Shown here piece by piece: positions 1-12,477 of a DNA stretch of 64,000 nucleotides. Source of the stretch: Imbricaverruca yamaguchii (lineage: Eukaryota > Arthropoda > Thecostraca > Neoverrucidae); the NCBI GenBank assembly GCA_034440575.1, contig JAOTOL010001184.1, positions 62,001-126,000 of the forward strand. The letters run 5' to 3'. Each line of letters begins with the position of its first letter. Within the stretch, counting starts at the first letter, position 1. The position numbers and the translations under genes were made by a program. The notes beneath the pieces were generated by a model that saw only the letters and a program-made list of their open reading frames with translations, made no database searches and was not told the DNA's origin.

Positions 1-629
1 CTTGGTTGGGATGTCTCTGTATCTGATGAATGGTTCTGATATCGAGGGTTGTTGCTAAGCAATGTCATGAGATCGTCTTTCAAAGTAGAGTTGCAGGCGT
101 GTCCCGCCCCACGAAACGGGATGTAGGATAACGTAACGACTGGAAGAGCGTGATAATTGGAGGGGCAATCCCTCTTCCCGGTGCTAGAAGATTATTTCCA
201 TTTTCAAGGGCAATGTCGGTTAAGCTAGGAATGTATTCATATTCGCGGATATCTCCGGAACGCTTCCCCCACCCTCCCCAGTGAAGATGCTTAAACGAAT
301 CCGTGGGGTCATGAGGTCAGCTGTCAAACCGGAGTGGCAGGCGTGTTTCGCCCCACTAATCTGCATCCGTGTCAAGGCTGACGATTGGTCTCTTTGTGTG
401 ACTTTAACGGTGGGAGGATCCTTATTTCACGAAGCTCGCCGGCGCAGTAAACGGACAAAAGAGCATACTCACAGGACGGCACATTGCGTAATCTCCATCG
501 ACTCGTATGACCGGCGGGCTCCACTGAGGTAATCCACACGCTGCCTGCCCATCGACCCGTGTGACCTGCAGGCCCACTGAGGTGACCCACCCGTCGTCTG
601 CCCATGATGGCAAGTGGAAGCGTCCAAGA
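1..629. other. no recognisable gene
   Basis: Mixed-composition sequence. Open frames here are short, overlap on both strands and match no family I recognise. A weak local repetition (GACCCGTGTGACCTGC-like words) lies around 490-600. Confidence 0.5.
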
Positions 630-669
630 CACTTGTAAAGAGCCCGGTCATCCGGGCTCTTTACAAGTG
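630..669. repeat. perfect 18-bp inverted repeat with 4-nt loop
   Basis: The left arm at 630-647 (CACTTGTAAAGAGCCCGG) is exactly complementary to the right arm at 652-669, with TCAT between them. The pairing stops on both sides, so the 40-nt unit is sharply bounded. It could be a hairpin RNA, a cruciform or a mobile-element fold-back. No gene is attached to it. Confidence 0.9.
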
Positions 670-750
670 ACCCCAATAGGTCTGGAACGCTCCGGTGTAC
701 CGCCGGAGCCCTCCATGTCCCTCACCGACGAGCTGTGCCCTCCCACCACT

Positions 751-1125
751 CCCACGTGTCACTGACTGCACGCTCTGACGTCACTAACGTCACTGAATGC
801 ACGCGCTAACGTCACTGACTGCACGCACTAACGTCACTGATGCCGCTGTCTGCACGCGCTGACGACACTGACGTCACCGACTGCACGCGCCAACGTCACT
901 GCCGTCGCTGACTGCACGCGCTGACGTCACTGACGTCGCCGACTATACGCTATGACGTCACTGCGTCACTGGCTGCACGCGCTAACGTCACTGACGTCGC
1001 TGACTGCACACGCTAAGTACTACGTAGCCACACTGTCACTGCCGTCGCTGACTGCACTTTGAACGCTGACGTCACTGACGTCGCCGACTATAGGCTCTGG
1101 CGTCTCTGACGTCGCTGACTGTACG
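751..1125. repeat. degenerate CRE-rich tandem array
   Basis: Irregular repetition of words such as ACGTCACTGAC and GACTGCACGCGCT. It contains four exact TGACGTCA palindromes (near 776, 931, 952 and 1066) and many one-mismatch versions. Copies diverge and vary in length, as expected of an old minisatellite. Confidence 0.8.
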
Positions 1126-1339
1126 CGCCGCAGCTGAGTTGGCGCGTGGCGACGGGGCCACCACCCAGCTGCTCCCAGATCAGCACGATTGGCGCCTGGC
1201 CGACATCAACTCTATCTCACTGTCCCTGTCACTGTCTATCTCACTGTCGCACAGTCACTACACGCGCCAGCGAACACGCCGGTGGCGCGCCGGCGCCGAT
1301 ATTGCCGCAGTCACGCCGGCCACGAAGCACGTCGACCAC

Positions 1340-1830
1340 GCGTCACGGATTGGTCACATTTGGTCACGAGTTGCGCTGATCACGTGTCACGATTAGTCAC
1401 GCGTCACGATTGGCTATGAGTCACTGGTGGCCATGAGTCTCAAAATGGTACGACTCACGAGTGACTGTTGGTAATTCTCACAAATCATCATGAGTCGCCA
1501 GTTTGCGTTGGTCACGAGTTACGTGTCATCACGAGTCATGAGTGTCCATGGGTCACGGGTGGACACGAATCACGAGACACGGGTCACGGATACTCACGAT
1601 ATGCGAGTAGTAGCAAGTCACGAGTAGTCGTGCGTCACGAATAGGCACGAGTCACGAGTATTCACGAGTCACGAGTAGTCACGAATCACGGATAGTCATG
1701 GGTCATGAGTTGCCAGTATACGAGTCAATAACTGTCAGCAGACACGGGTTGTCATGAGCCGCGAGTTGGTGTGGCCTGTTCACGGACTGTCACGAGTCAC
1801 GATTCGTCTCGTGTGGCGGCCAAAGCTGCC
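1340..1830. repeat. degenerate array of TCACGAGT-like words
   Basis: Dozens of short words of the type GTCACGAGT, CACGAATCACG and TCACGATTGG follow one another with variable spacing. The period is not fixed, which suggests an eroded simple or minisatellite array. It has a GTCACG core in common with the next array. Confidence 0.7.
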
Positions 1831-2073
1831 GCAATTGGTCATGGACAACGACTAGTTGTCACAAGTGGCCATCTTTCTTGAGGCTTGATGCTTGAGCCTG
1901 CATTGATCATGGGCCACGAATTACCACAAATCATGAGTGGTCACAGCTGACGATTCACGATCGAACCGTGGCTCCTGTGTTGTCACAGTCAGCAGCGTGA
2001 CGGGCGCGCCTCAGGCACCCTCTCGTGACCCGTGTGTGCCGCCACACGGACGGCCATCGACTACTCTCCTGTC

Positions 2074-2382
2074 GTGACCCGTGGTCCGTGACCCGTGACC
2101 CGTGGCCCGTGACCATGATCCGTGACATATGGCCTGTGACCCGTGGTCCGTGACCCGTGACCCGTGGTCCGTGACCTGTGACCCGTGGTTCGTGACCCAT
2201 GATCCGTGACATATAGCCTGTGACCCGTGGTCCGTGACCCGTGGTTCGTGGCCCGTGGTCCGTGACCCGGTGTCCGTGGCCCGTGGTCCGTGACCCGGTG
2301 TCCGTGACCCGTGGTCCGTGACCCGTGACCCGTGACCCGGTGTCCGTGACCCGTGGTCCGTGACCCGGTGTCCGTGGCCCGT
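2074..2382. repeat. CCGTGGTCCGTGAC minisatellite
   Basis: Tandem 7- to 14-bp units built from CCGTGAC and CCGTGGT run almost unbroken. Both strands stay open in several frames because the unit lacks stop triplets; these frames are not genes. Confidence 0.95.
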
Positions 2383-2389
2383 GAGTCCC

Positions 2390-3690
2390 GCCTCACGCAC
2401 GGCCGGCGACCACACTCGCGCCGTGGCTACACTGGCGCCACGCCTCTATCTCTGCCATCAACACGCGGCCATCTGCAGCTGGGGTCGCTCATTCATAGCG
2501 AAATTTACGTGCCTATTAAGACGCCGACTGTGGCCCGCCCGACGCTAACTTGTCTCGTTGCGGTGGCAAACAAGGCCAACAGCTATTGAGACAGCTGGCG
2601 GTGGTTGGCTGTCGAGCAGGGTCAGCCGTCGACTGCCGTCAGCACGAGCGCACGCGCACGCGTGAGGTTGCCTTCAAGAGAAGCACGCCGCGTGGTGGGC
2701 CTCCTTGTTGTTGCTCGGCCATTTTGGTGCTCATAATCGATTGCATGGGTATGCCAGAATTGATGAGTGACCCAGTTATCGCGCAAGAGATGACGTATGC
2801 GTGCTGGCGCACTGCCGAACACGTGCTCTCAGCCTACTGCCTGAGATGATAGAGCTCACCGTGAGCCAGGCCTGGATACAAGAATGTGCCGGGGATGAGA
2901 GCGGCAAACTCCCGAGGGGCGGGTGGCATTTCAGAACGACGAGAATGTGTGGGTCGAAAGGGCGGGCAGAACATTGGTTTGGCCCGATCAGTTGTTGGAG
3001 GGAGGGCGGGGCGGCACTTCGAAGTTGTGGCAGAATCTGGGTCACAAGGGCGGCACCCTGGCCTCATCCAAGACAGTCGTTGTGGCGAAGGGAGTGAACA
3101 GCATTTCTGAGGGACGACACGATGTGGGATGAAAGTGTGGCAGTTTGATTTGTACGAAACTCATAAAGGCAGAGGATGCATACTGTATTCGACAGGTAAT
3201 CTTCAGGGACAGAAACGGATCGTTGAATAAATATGTGGCCATTCTGCAAGGTAACAGGTGTGAGACTCGCCTTCGGCCCGCTCCCCATGCTTGTGACATA
3301 GGGATTGCATTAAAGAAAACGTAACCACCTAACCATAATGCTGAATTATGCTGCAATGAAAGATATGAATTGATATGCTCATGCACATTGGGTTGCCACA
3401 TAACAATGTCCACTAATTAATGATAGTGATAGGCAAAGTGGATGGGAGCGAGGCGTGATGAAGGGAGATGGGTTACTTCGTCCCTGGAGCTCGATTCGTT
3501 TGGTTGTCGAATTGCATTCGCACCTGTGTTGATCATAATGTGCACAACGAAATTTTCGCATAGGGGAAATGTAACTCATCTTGCTCCTTCCTTTTCGCAT
3601 GCACGTGAAGTGCCGTTTATGCGACTTTTATCAGTCCGTGTCGCTTGCCCACCCCTCGCCATGAAATGGGAGTTGTGTGGACAAGTTATC
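2390..3690. other. no recognisable gene
   Basis: Unique-looking sequence, GC-rich to about 3100 and then more AT-rich. The longest open frames (about 120 codons) overlap on both strands and show no domain or motif that I can identify. Confidence 0.5.
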
Positions 3691-4137
3691 GATAACGGCC
3701 TCCCAGCTGGCTGGCAATAGCGGCCTGTCAGCTGGTTATCAATAGCGGCCTGTCAGCTGGGTATCAATAGCGGCCTGTCAGCGCTGGGTATTAATACCGG
3801 CCTGTTAGCTGGTTATCAATAGCGGCCTGTCAGCTGGTTATCACTAGCGGCCTGCTAGCTGGGTATCAATAGCGGTGTGTCAGCTGGGTATTAATACCGG
3901 CCTGTTAGCTGGGCATCAATACCGGCGTGTCAGCTGGGTATCAATACCGGCGTGTCAGCTGGGTATCAATAGCGGCCTGTCAGCTGGTTATCAATACCGG
4001 CCTGTCAGCTGGTTATCAATAACGTCCTGTCAGCTGGGTATTAATAGCGGTGTGTCAGCTGGTTATCAATGGCGGTGTGTCAGCTGGGTATCAATAGCGG
4101 TGTATCAGCTGGGTATCAATAGCGGTGTATCAGCAGG
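3691..4137. repeat. 24-bp minisatellite, about 18 copies
   Basis: The unit carries the core GTCAGCTGGGTATCAATAGC, with variants such as TTATCAAT and ACCGGCCTG. Because 24 is divisible by three, one plus-strand frame reads as an eight-residue peptide repeat (GINSGLSA-like). I regard this as a by-product of the repeat. Confidence 0.95.
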
Positions 4138-4259
4138 CCATAGAAGCGTGTCCGTCGTGAACGCTTACGATAGTCTCCGTGCACGACGGCCATGCTTGTC
4201 ATGTCGTCAGCACCTTGTCTCCGTGCACGGCAGCCTTGCTTGCCACGTGGGCGGCACGC

Positions 4260-5398
4260 GGTGACCGGGTCGCCACAGGTGTACAGCGGCCCGGCTGCCG
4301 CTCTTGGCGCCAATGTCGGCGACGTGTCGCACCTGCCCGTCGCCGTGTTCCCACCATTAGCGCCAGGGCCGGCGGCGGCAGCGCGGCCGGACGCCCGCCG
4401 TCCGGCCGCTCCGTCCAATTAGCCGACGTCGGCCGAGTGTGGCGACCGTGGCGATCATGGCGCCGACGGCCGGCACGCGCGCCTCGCCGGCCGCGGCCAC
4501 CGCCACGGCGCTGCGTGCGCCAGCCGCCGGAATGGGCTCGGTTTCCTGGTGTGTCGGCACGTGCCGCTGCGCCGCCGGCTCCTCCGGCTGCGGCCGTCCG
4601 CCGTCACGGCCGGCCGGCGGCGTGTCTGGGCAGCTGCAGCACCTGCTCGACGGCCGGCGGCTGTCGCGACTGGCAAACTGTGACAGCCCGTCACACCGCG
4701 GTACTGGGCAGCGGCCCCACCAGCCGCGGTGCTGTGTCCACTCCTGTGACCCGAACTCGGCCCCGCCCGGCTCGTGACCGACGTCCACCCCACTGACGTC
4801 TCGTCTCGTCTCGTCTGTCGTCTGTCTGTGCCGTGACGCGGCCGCACACATCCGTCTGGCAGACGTCCATCCGACAGATGTCCGTCCGGCAGATGCGGCA
4901 GACGTAGCAGCTCGCCGGACGGCGGCGTCAGCTGGCACGCGGAGCCTGCCACGCCGCCGGCCACCGGATGCCAGCGGCGCGGCGCTGTGCAGTGTTCTCC
5001 CGCTGCTCTTGTTCGCGTACACGGCGTAATCAACGTGCGAAGCGCAATTTGGCCGCGCCGCAGTAGCGAGCAGTTCGGTTCCCAGTGTCGGCCTGACCCG
5101 GTGGCGCGATGCGGTTGACCCCGTCGGCGCGCCTCTCACACGGCTGCACGATGCCGACGTGACGTCACGGCCGTGTGACGCGCTCGTGACGCGCGGCGAC
5201 CGGCGGCCGGCGGCACGTGATGGGCGACCAGCTGCAGCGGCGTCGCCGCCGCCGCCGCCGCCGCACGGACGCCCGTCCGCTGGCACCGGCCAAGACAAGG
5301 GCAAAAATGAGTCCACCGTCGGACTCCGCTTGGCACCGGTGCTTCTGACTCATGCGGGCGGCGGCAGTGTTTTTGTGAAGGCGCCGGCTTGGACGGGC
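4260..5398. other. GC-rich, CpG-rich block, no gene identified
   Basis: High GC and frequent CpG, including a short GCC-triplet run near 5240-5263. A 319-codon minus-strand frame covers 4357-5316, but it is rich in Arg, Ala, Pro and Gly, shows no domain, and has open frames on the other strand. This is what GC-rich DNA gives by chance. A CpG island or promoter is possible but not shown. Confidence 0.5.
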
Positions 5399-5439
5399 AG
5401 CGGCGGCGGCGGTGGCGGGGGCGGCGGTGGCGGCGGCTG
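5399..5439. repeat. GGC trinucleotide tract
   Basis: Nearly pure GGC repeats with a few GGT and GGG interruptions. It gives a polyglycine or polyproline stretch in chance frames. Confidence 0.95.
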
Positions 5440-5440
5440 A

Positions 5441-6705
5441 CAGCACGCTCGAACACTCTGCGTACAATAACGCAATGGCCGACTGACTTCCGGCTCATTG
5501 TGCAGCGTCTCATCGAGGTGGCGGCTGGCTAAAGAGCTGGTGACGTGTGAGGTCACCGTGGCAGACCGCCTGACCCTCGCCGGCTAACCTCGCGCTACTG
5601 GGTCATGCCGTGCGCCAGAGGTCATCACACCGACATGATCCACCGATAGGAGCCATGCGGCCGGCACGGGAAGTTGAAGGAACTGGTTTTAATAAATTGC
5701 GCTGCAGATGGACTTACGATGATATCATGACTCGTGATTACATTGTCTTGGGTCTCTGTGTGTGAAGAGTCCATAGTAGCGGGACTTGCTAGCAAAAACT
5801 AGTCACATTCGGTGTTTTGCGAACAAGGGAAGCTTCGTGGAGAAAGCGAGAGGCGTAGTGCGGTGTACGGCGTGCAGGCCCTATCGCTACAGCTGGGAGA
5901 GGCCTGGCACAGTGTACACCATACATGTCTCTGTCGCTTTAACTGAGGTTTGAAACGAATCAGGGTCGATTGGGGTCAGCGGTGCTCCACTTTCGCCACG
6001 ATATGAGCATATTCTAAGAAAAAACCTTCCTAAATGTTCCTCATTTCGTTGCATATGATGCATTCTGCTGAAATATGCAACACAAATACAATGAAGACAG
6101 GAAGGACAGGAAATATAACTTTCCGATGCCTCAAGATTGTGCTATCATTTTAATATGTGGCCGACCGGAACATTTTGTCTAACCCAAATCACATCGGGCG
6201 CTCGCAAGACGCACTTCTGGATCCGGCTGGCTGGGGCTGGCTGCAGATAATGCCAATAATGACCACACACAACTGACAACCTAAGGCGACCGCCAGACAG
6301 CGTGCTGCCATTATAGCGCCTCCGTTCGCGGCTTATGCCACGACAGTCGCCTTGCACGGAGCTGTTCCCTGACATCTCGCGGTATCAGCGCCAGCTGGTG
6401 CGCACCCGCCGAGGCAACGCAAACGCGCCGTGCGGCCTGGTCGGCTCCACACGTGTCGCCACTCCGGGCGCGCCGAATTTAATCCCATCGAAATGTGTCG
6501 GCTCGAATCAGCGCCGGCGATTGTAGCGCCGGTCTCGAGGCGGTTCGGTCGGCGGGTCGGAGGCGGGTCGGAACCACACTGCGTGGGGCGAGCGTGCGGT
6601 GTTTGCAGCAGCGAGACGGCCTCTCCGACGAGATGAACGGCCCGATGCAGTGGCGAGAAGTGCGTGCGACAACGCGGCTCGCTGCTGCCTTTTTCCAGTC
6701 GATCG

Positions 6706-6706
<1 letters not shown>
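5441..6706. other. no recognisable gene
   Basis: Unique-looking sequence. No open frame with a recognisable domain. AT-rich between about 5990 and 6160, GC-rich afterwards. Confidence 0.5.

Positions 6707-6763
<57 letters not shown>
6707..6763. repeat. (TG)n microsatellite, about 28 units
   Basis: Uninterrupted TG dinucleotides. Alternating purine-pyrimidine tracts of this length can adopt Z-DNA. Confidence 0.99.
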
Positions 6764-6764
<1 letters not shown>

Positions 6765-8125
6765 GGGCATGCATTGGGCTATCTCGGCGGGCGGAAAGGG
6801 GAAATGTTCTCATTGATTAAATCCGGTAGACGTTGATTTCCCCCCGGTGGCGCTGCGGCTGGTTTTTACGACAAATTGCTTTTCCCGCGGTGTCACCCGG
6901 ATATTCACGAAGTCCTTTGTGTGGCGACCGGGCCTTTCGTCGGGAGCACAGCAAAGGCACGGACAACCACGTGAACCGGTTTGATAAAAAGAAAGCACCA
7001 CTTATTCCTAGCAATCGATGTTTTGCCATAGTTAACGGCCCCTTCTTCTCGGCTTTATGAACTGAAGCAAGTTATCCATGGCACAAAATTACCAACAAGC
7101 ATCAAATCGAAACATTTGGTACATGCCTAAAAATGGCACAATGTTCCCTTATGGAGCGTGCTGTCGCCTTAAACTGACATGCTTTTGTATCAATTGGGGG
7201 CGAAGATGAATTCGCAACGCCAGTAGCAGCAGAGCCGCCGGCCGTCTGACCAGGCGCGTGTCTGTCGGAGGGTGTGCCGTCATTTGCGTCGAGCTATGGC
7301 CTCCCCTCACCGGCGACGCTGGAAGGTGGGCGGGCCTGGTGTTCGCCGCCTCAAACTGCGCCATCGTTCCCAGTTCGCTTAATGGCCCAGTGAGTAGCTG
7401 TTTGTCTGATTTATCTTGGGCGTTTCAGCTTCAATCTCCTCACAAATACAGCGCATTTATAAATGCCACCGGACGATCTGGAAAGGCGTGCACGTGTGCA
7501 CCTTGCGTGTCCGGGCGAATGGGTCCGCCTTGCTCCCGCTCGCCCATGCCTCACGTGGACTGTGACAGGTGCGCCGAGCTGACCGGCCGTCTCTCAATTG
7601 CAGGTGAGCGGTGGGAGCACGGTCGCTGTCGAGCCGAATGTCTGCGTGCCAGTCGTGAGTACACGTCGCCCAGAAGTCCACCGTCCCCGATCGCACATTC
7701 GCGCCATCGTTTCGTCCGGATGGACGCGGCCGCGCCGGCCCGGTCGGCCGGCTGCGAGTTCGGTCCGAGCTCGTACCGCCATCCCCAGCGCGCCGCCAAT
7801 CCAAACAATGCTCGCCTGGAACGCAAGCCAACGAATCGCCATGCGCGCCGCACTCACACCTGGAATGTCTGAGCGGCGGCGCCGCGCGAGTCACACTCGC
7901 CGACACCAGGGGGCGCTTGAGCTGGTACCATGTCGCCCTGTCTGTACCCCGCCCACCGCCCGAGTGGGTACCGTGTCGCCCTGTCTGTACCGTGCCCACC
8001 CGAACCCGGTTCGGCGGCCATACGTCGGTCGTCTTCCGTGTGTGCCGGCGGTGATGTTCTCGAGAGCGGCGACCTGACGCGGCTCGGCCGTCTGGCCCAG
8101 TTCGCCCCGACGACGTCGACCGCTC

Positions 8126-8128
<3 letters not shown>
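6764..8128. other. no recognisable gene
   Basis: Mostly GC-rich after 7200. A 332-codon minus-strand frame (7457-8455) runs through the AG tract below and has no recognisable domain. Open frames also exist on the plus strand, so I treat all of them as chance. Confidence 0.5.

Positions 8129-8162
<34 letters not shown>
8129..8162. repeat. (AG)n microsatellite
   Basis: Seventeen uninterrupted AG units: a polypurine run able to form triplex DNA. Confidence 0.98.
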
Positions 8163-8165
<3 letters not shown>

Positions 8166-9900
8166 GAGAACCATGGCCAGGCCGCCAGCACCTGGGTTTT
8201 GGTGACGTCGGCTCGGATCAGACACTGCGGACGGCGCGGGCGTTTGTCTGTAAAGCTCTCGATGCGATTGATGGGTCTATCAATTGTACATCTGGGCGGG
8301 AGGCCGCAGCAAGCGTACCCCGACACCAGTGCATGGTGCAGACGTCGGCCGGGAGTCGGCCATTGCGCAGTCCAATCGATCCTGATCTCCACCCAGTTGG
8401 CTACACGGAAAGCGCGCATTAAGCTCGTCCCCGCTCTGGGCGTTTCTCTGGTCAAAATAGAGATGTAAATATAGATGCTGGTCTAGCGGGCCATTGCGCC
8501 ACGCATACTCGAGATCTGGGTGGCTGGGAAAACAATACCAAGACTGAAATCCAATTAGCCGAGGTGTAATGGGCTGATGCTAAGTGTGGCAACTGAAGTT
8601 GTTATTGTGCTTTCTCACGATCTATACAAGTTCTCACGGCCTGCTTCTAGACAAAAGAGCATCATCGCCTTGCGATTTGAAAACCGGCAAACGGACTTAC
8701 TGCGCAATAATTGCGACGTCCTTTTGAACAAACTATCGAGATTCGTTGCCTACATAATATTGTCCTACCATAACTGTGCAGCACACATTAATTAAGCCAG
8801 TGTGTCTGGAACTACATCACATTTTCGATGCTTGCGATGCTACGGTTTTAGATGTAAAGGTGTTTTTTTTCCTTATTGCTTTTGATATTTAAGCTGGTTC
8901 AAATCCAATGTTGTCCATGTGTGCCTATGCTCCTCAGGGTTGAGTAATGAAATCACTATTGGGGCTCATGTCCCTCCAACGTAATATGCAAAGCTCTTAT
9001 GTAATGTGATACCCATTTTCTGTTCCACTCCTGCCTGGAGGTCGCGAAAGGAGAGGAACCCGCCCGTGTTCTACCATCCCGCGGTGAGGTGTCCACTACA
9101 CATGTCGCCGTACTTTACAGAGATAATAGTTCTGCGAGTTTAATCAGATAACGCGTTCCTTCGCTCGACTCGTTAAGCCACCCTCCTGACGGGGGCGTAA
9201 AAACAATTCCCGTGTCGCCTCCGCCGGTCCCTATTTGTCAGGCGCGCTCGTTCTCCGGTAGGCGACGCTCGCCCCTCGCCGTCTATCTGGCGGACGCATC
9301 TTCCCACACCTCGCGCACGCTGGGCGGCACAAAAAAAACCGCTTGGCGCGGAGGCACCGCAGGAGCGGCCAGCTCCGAGCTGGTCGCGTCACGGTGCGCC
9401 ACACCGCGCGCGCGCGCGAAAAATGCCAGTCTCCCACGTCCATCCCGATCCAGTCAATCGGCCACACATTGTCGGCCGCTGCTGGCCTTCGAGCGCGACG
9501 GGCGGCGACTTTTGTCCGGCCCGGCTCGGCGTCCGACCACAGGCTCGCCAGCTGACGGCAGGATGCAGTCGCTGCACTGCGGCACAGCTTCACTCTGCGC
9601 ATCAGGGGCGGGGCTGTGCTCGTGTTGCTGCTGCACAGTCTCCCGGCTCTGTCGCGTCCAGCCATTTATCCTCTCGCTTCCATTCGCTGGCACAATGGCG
9701 GATTGCGGTACCGCGTACGCGTAATTTGCGTGACGCACGTGTTTCATAGAGCACTGCTCCTGCGCTCCCCAGACACCGACAAACTGCCTAGTCACTCAGA
9801 AAATTGTGTCGGGAACAATGAGCCGCCTGGCTGTCCGAACAAGTCCTCTGGTGGAACGGATGTCACCGAAGGCTTTCTCAGGTTTAAACGAGATTCTTGC
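8163..9900. other. no recognisable gene
   Basis: Mixed composition: AT-rich 8560-8960 and GC-rich 9200-9700. A short alternating CG run lies near 9407-9418. No domain is recognised in any frame. Confidence 0.5.
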
Positions 9901-9907
9901 AGTTTAC

Positions 9908-10227
9908 CAGCTGGTGTAGCTGGTAGCGTGCTGCAGCTGGTAGCATGATGTAGCTGGTAGCGTGGTGTAACTGGTAGGATGATGCAGCTGGTAGCATGAT
10001 GTAGCTGGTAGCGTGGTGTAGCTGGTGACATGGTGTAGCTGGTAGCATAGTGTAGTTGATAGCATGGTGTAGCTGATGGAATAATGTAGCTGGTAGTATA
10101 GTGCAGCTGATAGCATAGTTTACCTAGTAGCACGGTGCAGCTGGTAGCATGATATGCAGCGGCAGCGGCGCAGTTCGCAACATGGCATAGCTGGTAGCTT
10201 AGTGCATCTGGTAGCATGGTATATGGG
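9908..10227. repeat. 17-bp minisatellite
   Basis: Tandem copies of GCATGATGTAGCTGGTA with point changes (GCGTGGTG, GTAGTTGATA). The first two thirds are regular and the last third is eroded. Two minus-strand frames stay open as Tyr/Gln/Leu-rich peptides; these are repeat by-products. Confidence 0.93.
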
Positions 10228-10530
10228 CGCGAGAAGCTCGGTGTATATGATGAGGCACAACGGAAACATTTACTGAGAGCCTGTTTGCCCACTTGTTTTC
10301 AATCTGGAGCAAAGTCAGGTATGGATTCTCAGGCAATTATGACCCTCCGGACACATTAAAATTGATCAGATAGCGACTGGGCTGGAAGTTGACGACGCCT
10401 GATGTTCGCTGACATCACTTATCATCCTTTCGCTGCATTAATTACAATGAAAGCTAGTACAACGAGACTGTCACCTCCCATTAGCTTCCATTATAGTACA
10501 GCGGCGGCCATACCGACAATGATGGACGAG

Positions 10531-10623
10531 AACACGCTGTAGAGCGGCCCCGGAGGAAGGCCGGACAGACACGCTGTAGAGCGGCCCCGGAGGAAGGCCC
10601 GACAGACACGCTGTAGACCGGCC
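10531..10623. repeat. 37-bp tandem repeat, about 2.5 copies
   Basis: Two full copies and one partial copy of a unit containing ACACGCTGTAGAGCGGCC followed by CCGGAGGAAGG. Confidence 0.93.
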
Positions 10624-12408
10624 ACCTTGGACCAACTTCTCCAGAGTGCCGTTCCGTGCAGACGTGGTGACATCTCCGCCTGCTGGCTGCTCGCTGCTGT
10701 GCGAACAAAGCCGCCACTGCTCACGCACGTGCCATTATCGGAGCAAGCCCTTGCATGTGTGTCACGGTGTCCGGGGAACAAAATCGCTCCGGCCCCGTGC
10801 AACTACCCGGTGCGCCATTTTAAATGCAGGGAGGGGAGGAAGTGACGCAAGCAGGCAGGATATTCAGTGTTTCTGGCCATTTACGTAAGCTTTCAGTTCG
10901 TATCACACACAGTGCTGAGGCAGGCCGCATGCTATCTCCTATATCAGATGTGGTGCCGCGAAAGCTATGTAGACCAGCTGTCACTTTTGGTCCGTTTTCG
11001 TCCCTGGTTAATGGGTTGAAGCTAGATCTATGTAAGTATAATCTTAATGCGGTCATTGCAGTTTGAATCTGGTTGGTTTTGACCAACCGGCTTGTTTCGT
11101 GATGCGAAAACATGGAGAAGCGTTGAGAGTAAGTTATCTCAACAATTTTCATCCACATGAAACCGTGTTATGGTTCGAAGAGACACCCGCAAACGAAACT
11201 TAGTGGCCTACACACACGGCCATTATGCAGATTTGTGTCGTAATGCTTATTTAATAGAGCGGGATAATTCTTAATCGTCTCTCATCTGCATGTCTAATTT
11301 TCGAGAGCGATGTAGGTCGGTACATGTCGGAAGGTGGTCACCGTCCCATGGAACTGAGAATCTATTCAGCGAGAACAAGACTCGCGTAAATTGCCTGGGT
11401 GTCCGGGTTGACGAAGCCACAACACCGGTGGCGTCGCTAGCTCAGTGGTTATGCTGAGCGTCTGGCAGATCAGCGGTAACATTCCATTGCCGGCGGAGGC
11501 CGCTCTCTATGTCGGGATGAGGCGCCGGCGACGCCTTACGACTGCAGCTGCTTACTGCGTCGTAAAGCAACAATCAATAAGAAGAGCAAAATTCTCAGTT
11601 TTATTGCAGCATCACAGAGGCAGAGTTACACGCGCTAGTTTGCTACAAACGCGGGCACAAACACAGTTGGCAAAGCTAGCATGAACCGACCTGTACGCGG
11701 CCACACTGGCGGTGTCTGGCTGGAGGTGCAATGGTGAAAAGGTGGCCGCCTCTCTCACAGTTACGGGCCGTTCCGGCTGGCCCGCCGGATCCCGGGCGGC
11801 CCGCGTCTCGCCCCATGCTGCAATCTTCACCGACACAAAACGACCAAGTATTTACACGACCAGACTTGGCGCTAATGGATGTAACAAATTTCGCTTCATC
11901 GTTGGTAAAAAGAGATGGGCAGACAATTGGAGAGTTGGGGATGTCGACCTCTGTGGCTTCGAGACGGGCCCGCTGACGACACGCGTTGTTTACACGCGAG
12001 CGTAAAACACCACAGTCGGAATGCATCTGCACTTCCCACCAGAGCGTGGGCTGCCCGATTAACGAAGTTGTTTACCAGTCGGGCAGTGAAACTTGATTGT
12101 ACCGACCAAGTGCCGCGGGCAGTAATGCCGCTGATTGCCCCAGTGTATTATCAAGCTATTCAGAACTAACCCGAAGGCTACAGGAAAGCGTGACTTGGGA
12201 GCTTTCTGTAAGTAGCAGCGGTACGTGGACGGGCTGTTTGCTGAAGTGCCCGCTTTGGTAAGATGCATCACATCGCCACCATACCTACATACAAGGTAAC
12301 ATTTCTGACTCGAAATGAATTTTCTGAACGCAGCCAAACACATTTTCTAATAATGTAGAATTATCGCTAGGACGGCAAATAAACCTATCGAGCAAACATA
12401 TTTATTCA
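10624..12408. other. no recognisable gene apart from a tRNA-like segment
   Basis: Mixed composition. No open frame shows a recognised domain. The tRNA-like element at 11430-11535 is listed separately. Confidence 0.5.
11430..11535 (+). other. tRNA-like (possible SINE head) segment
   Basis: A Pol III A-box-like TAGCTCAGTGG starts at 11438 and a loose B-box-like GGTAACATTCC at 11474 (eight of eleven positions by eye). A D-arm can form (GCTC with GAGC), and an outer 8-bp stem pairs GGCGTCGC at 11430 with GCGACGCC at 11528. The length of 106 nt and the poor anticodon and acceptor stems argue against a working tRNA. A tRNA-derived SINE or tRNA pseudogene is my reading. Confidence 0.35.
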
Positions 12409-12420
12409 CACACACACACG

Positions 12421-12475
<55 letters not shown>
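12409..12475. repeat. compound (CA)n-(TA)n microsatellite
   Basis: A short CA run followed at about 12426 by roughly 25 TA units. TG-rich words follow at 12497-12530. Confidence 0.98.

Positions 12476-12477
<2 letters not shown>

Noticed and set aside
4357..5316. 319-codon minus-strand frame outside tandem repeats
   Set aside because: Very GC-rich, Arg/Ala/Pro/Gly/Ser composition, overlapping open frames on the other strand, no recognised domain. A chance frame is more likely, though an unknown exon cannot be excluded.
7457..8455. 332-codon minus-strand frame
   Set aside because: Runs through the AG microsatellite (SLSLSL) and GC-rich DNA, with no domain and overlapping frames on the opposite strand.
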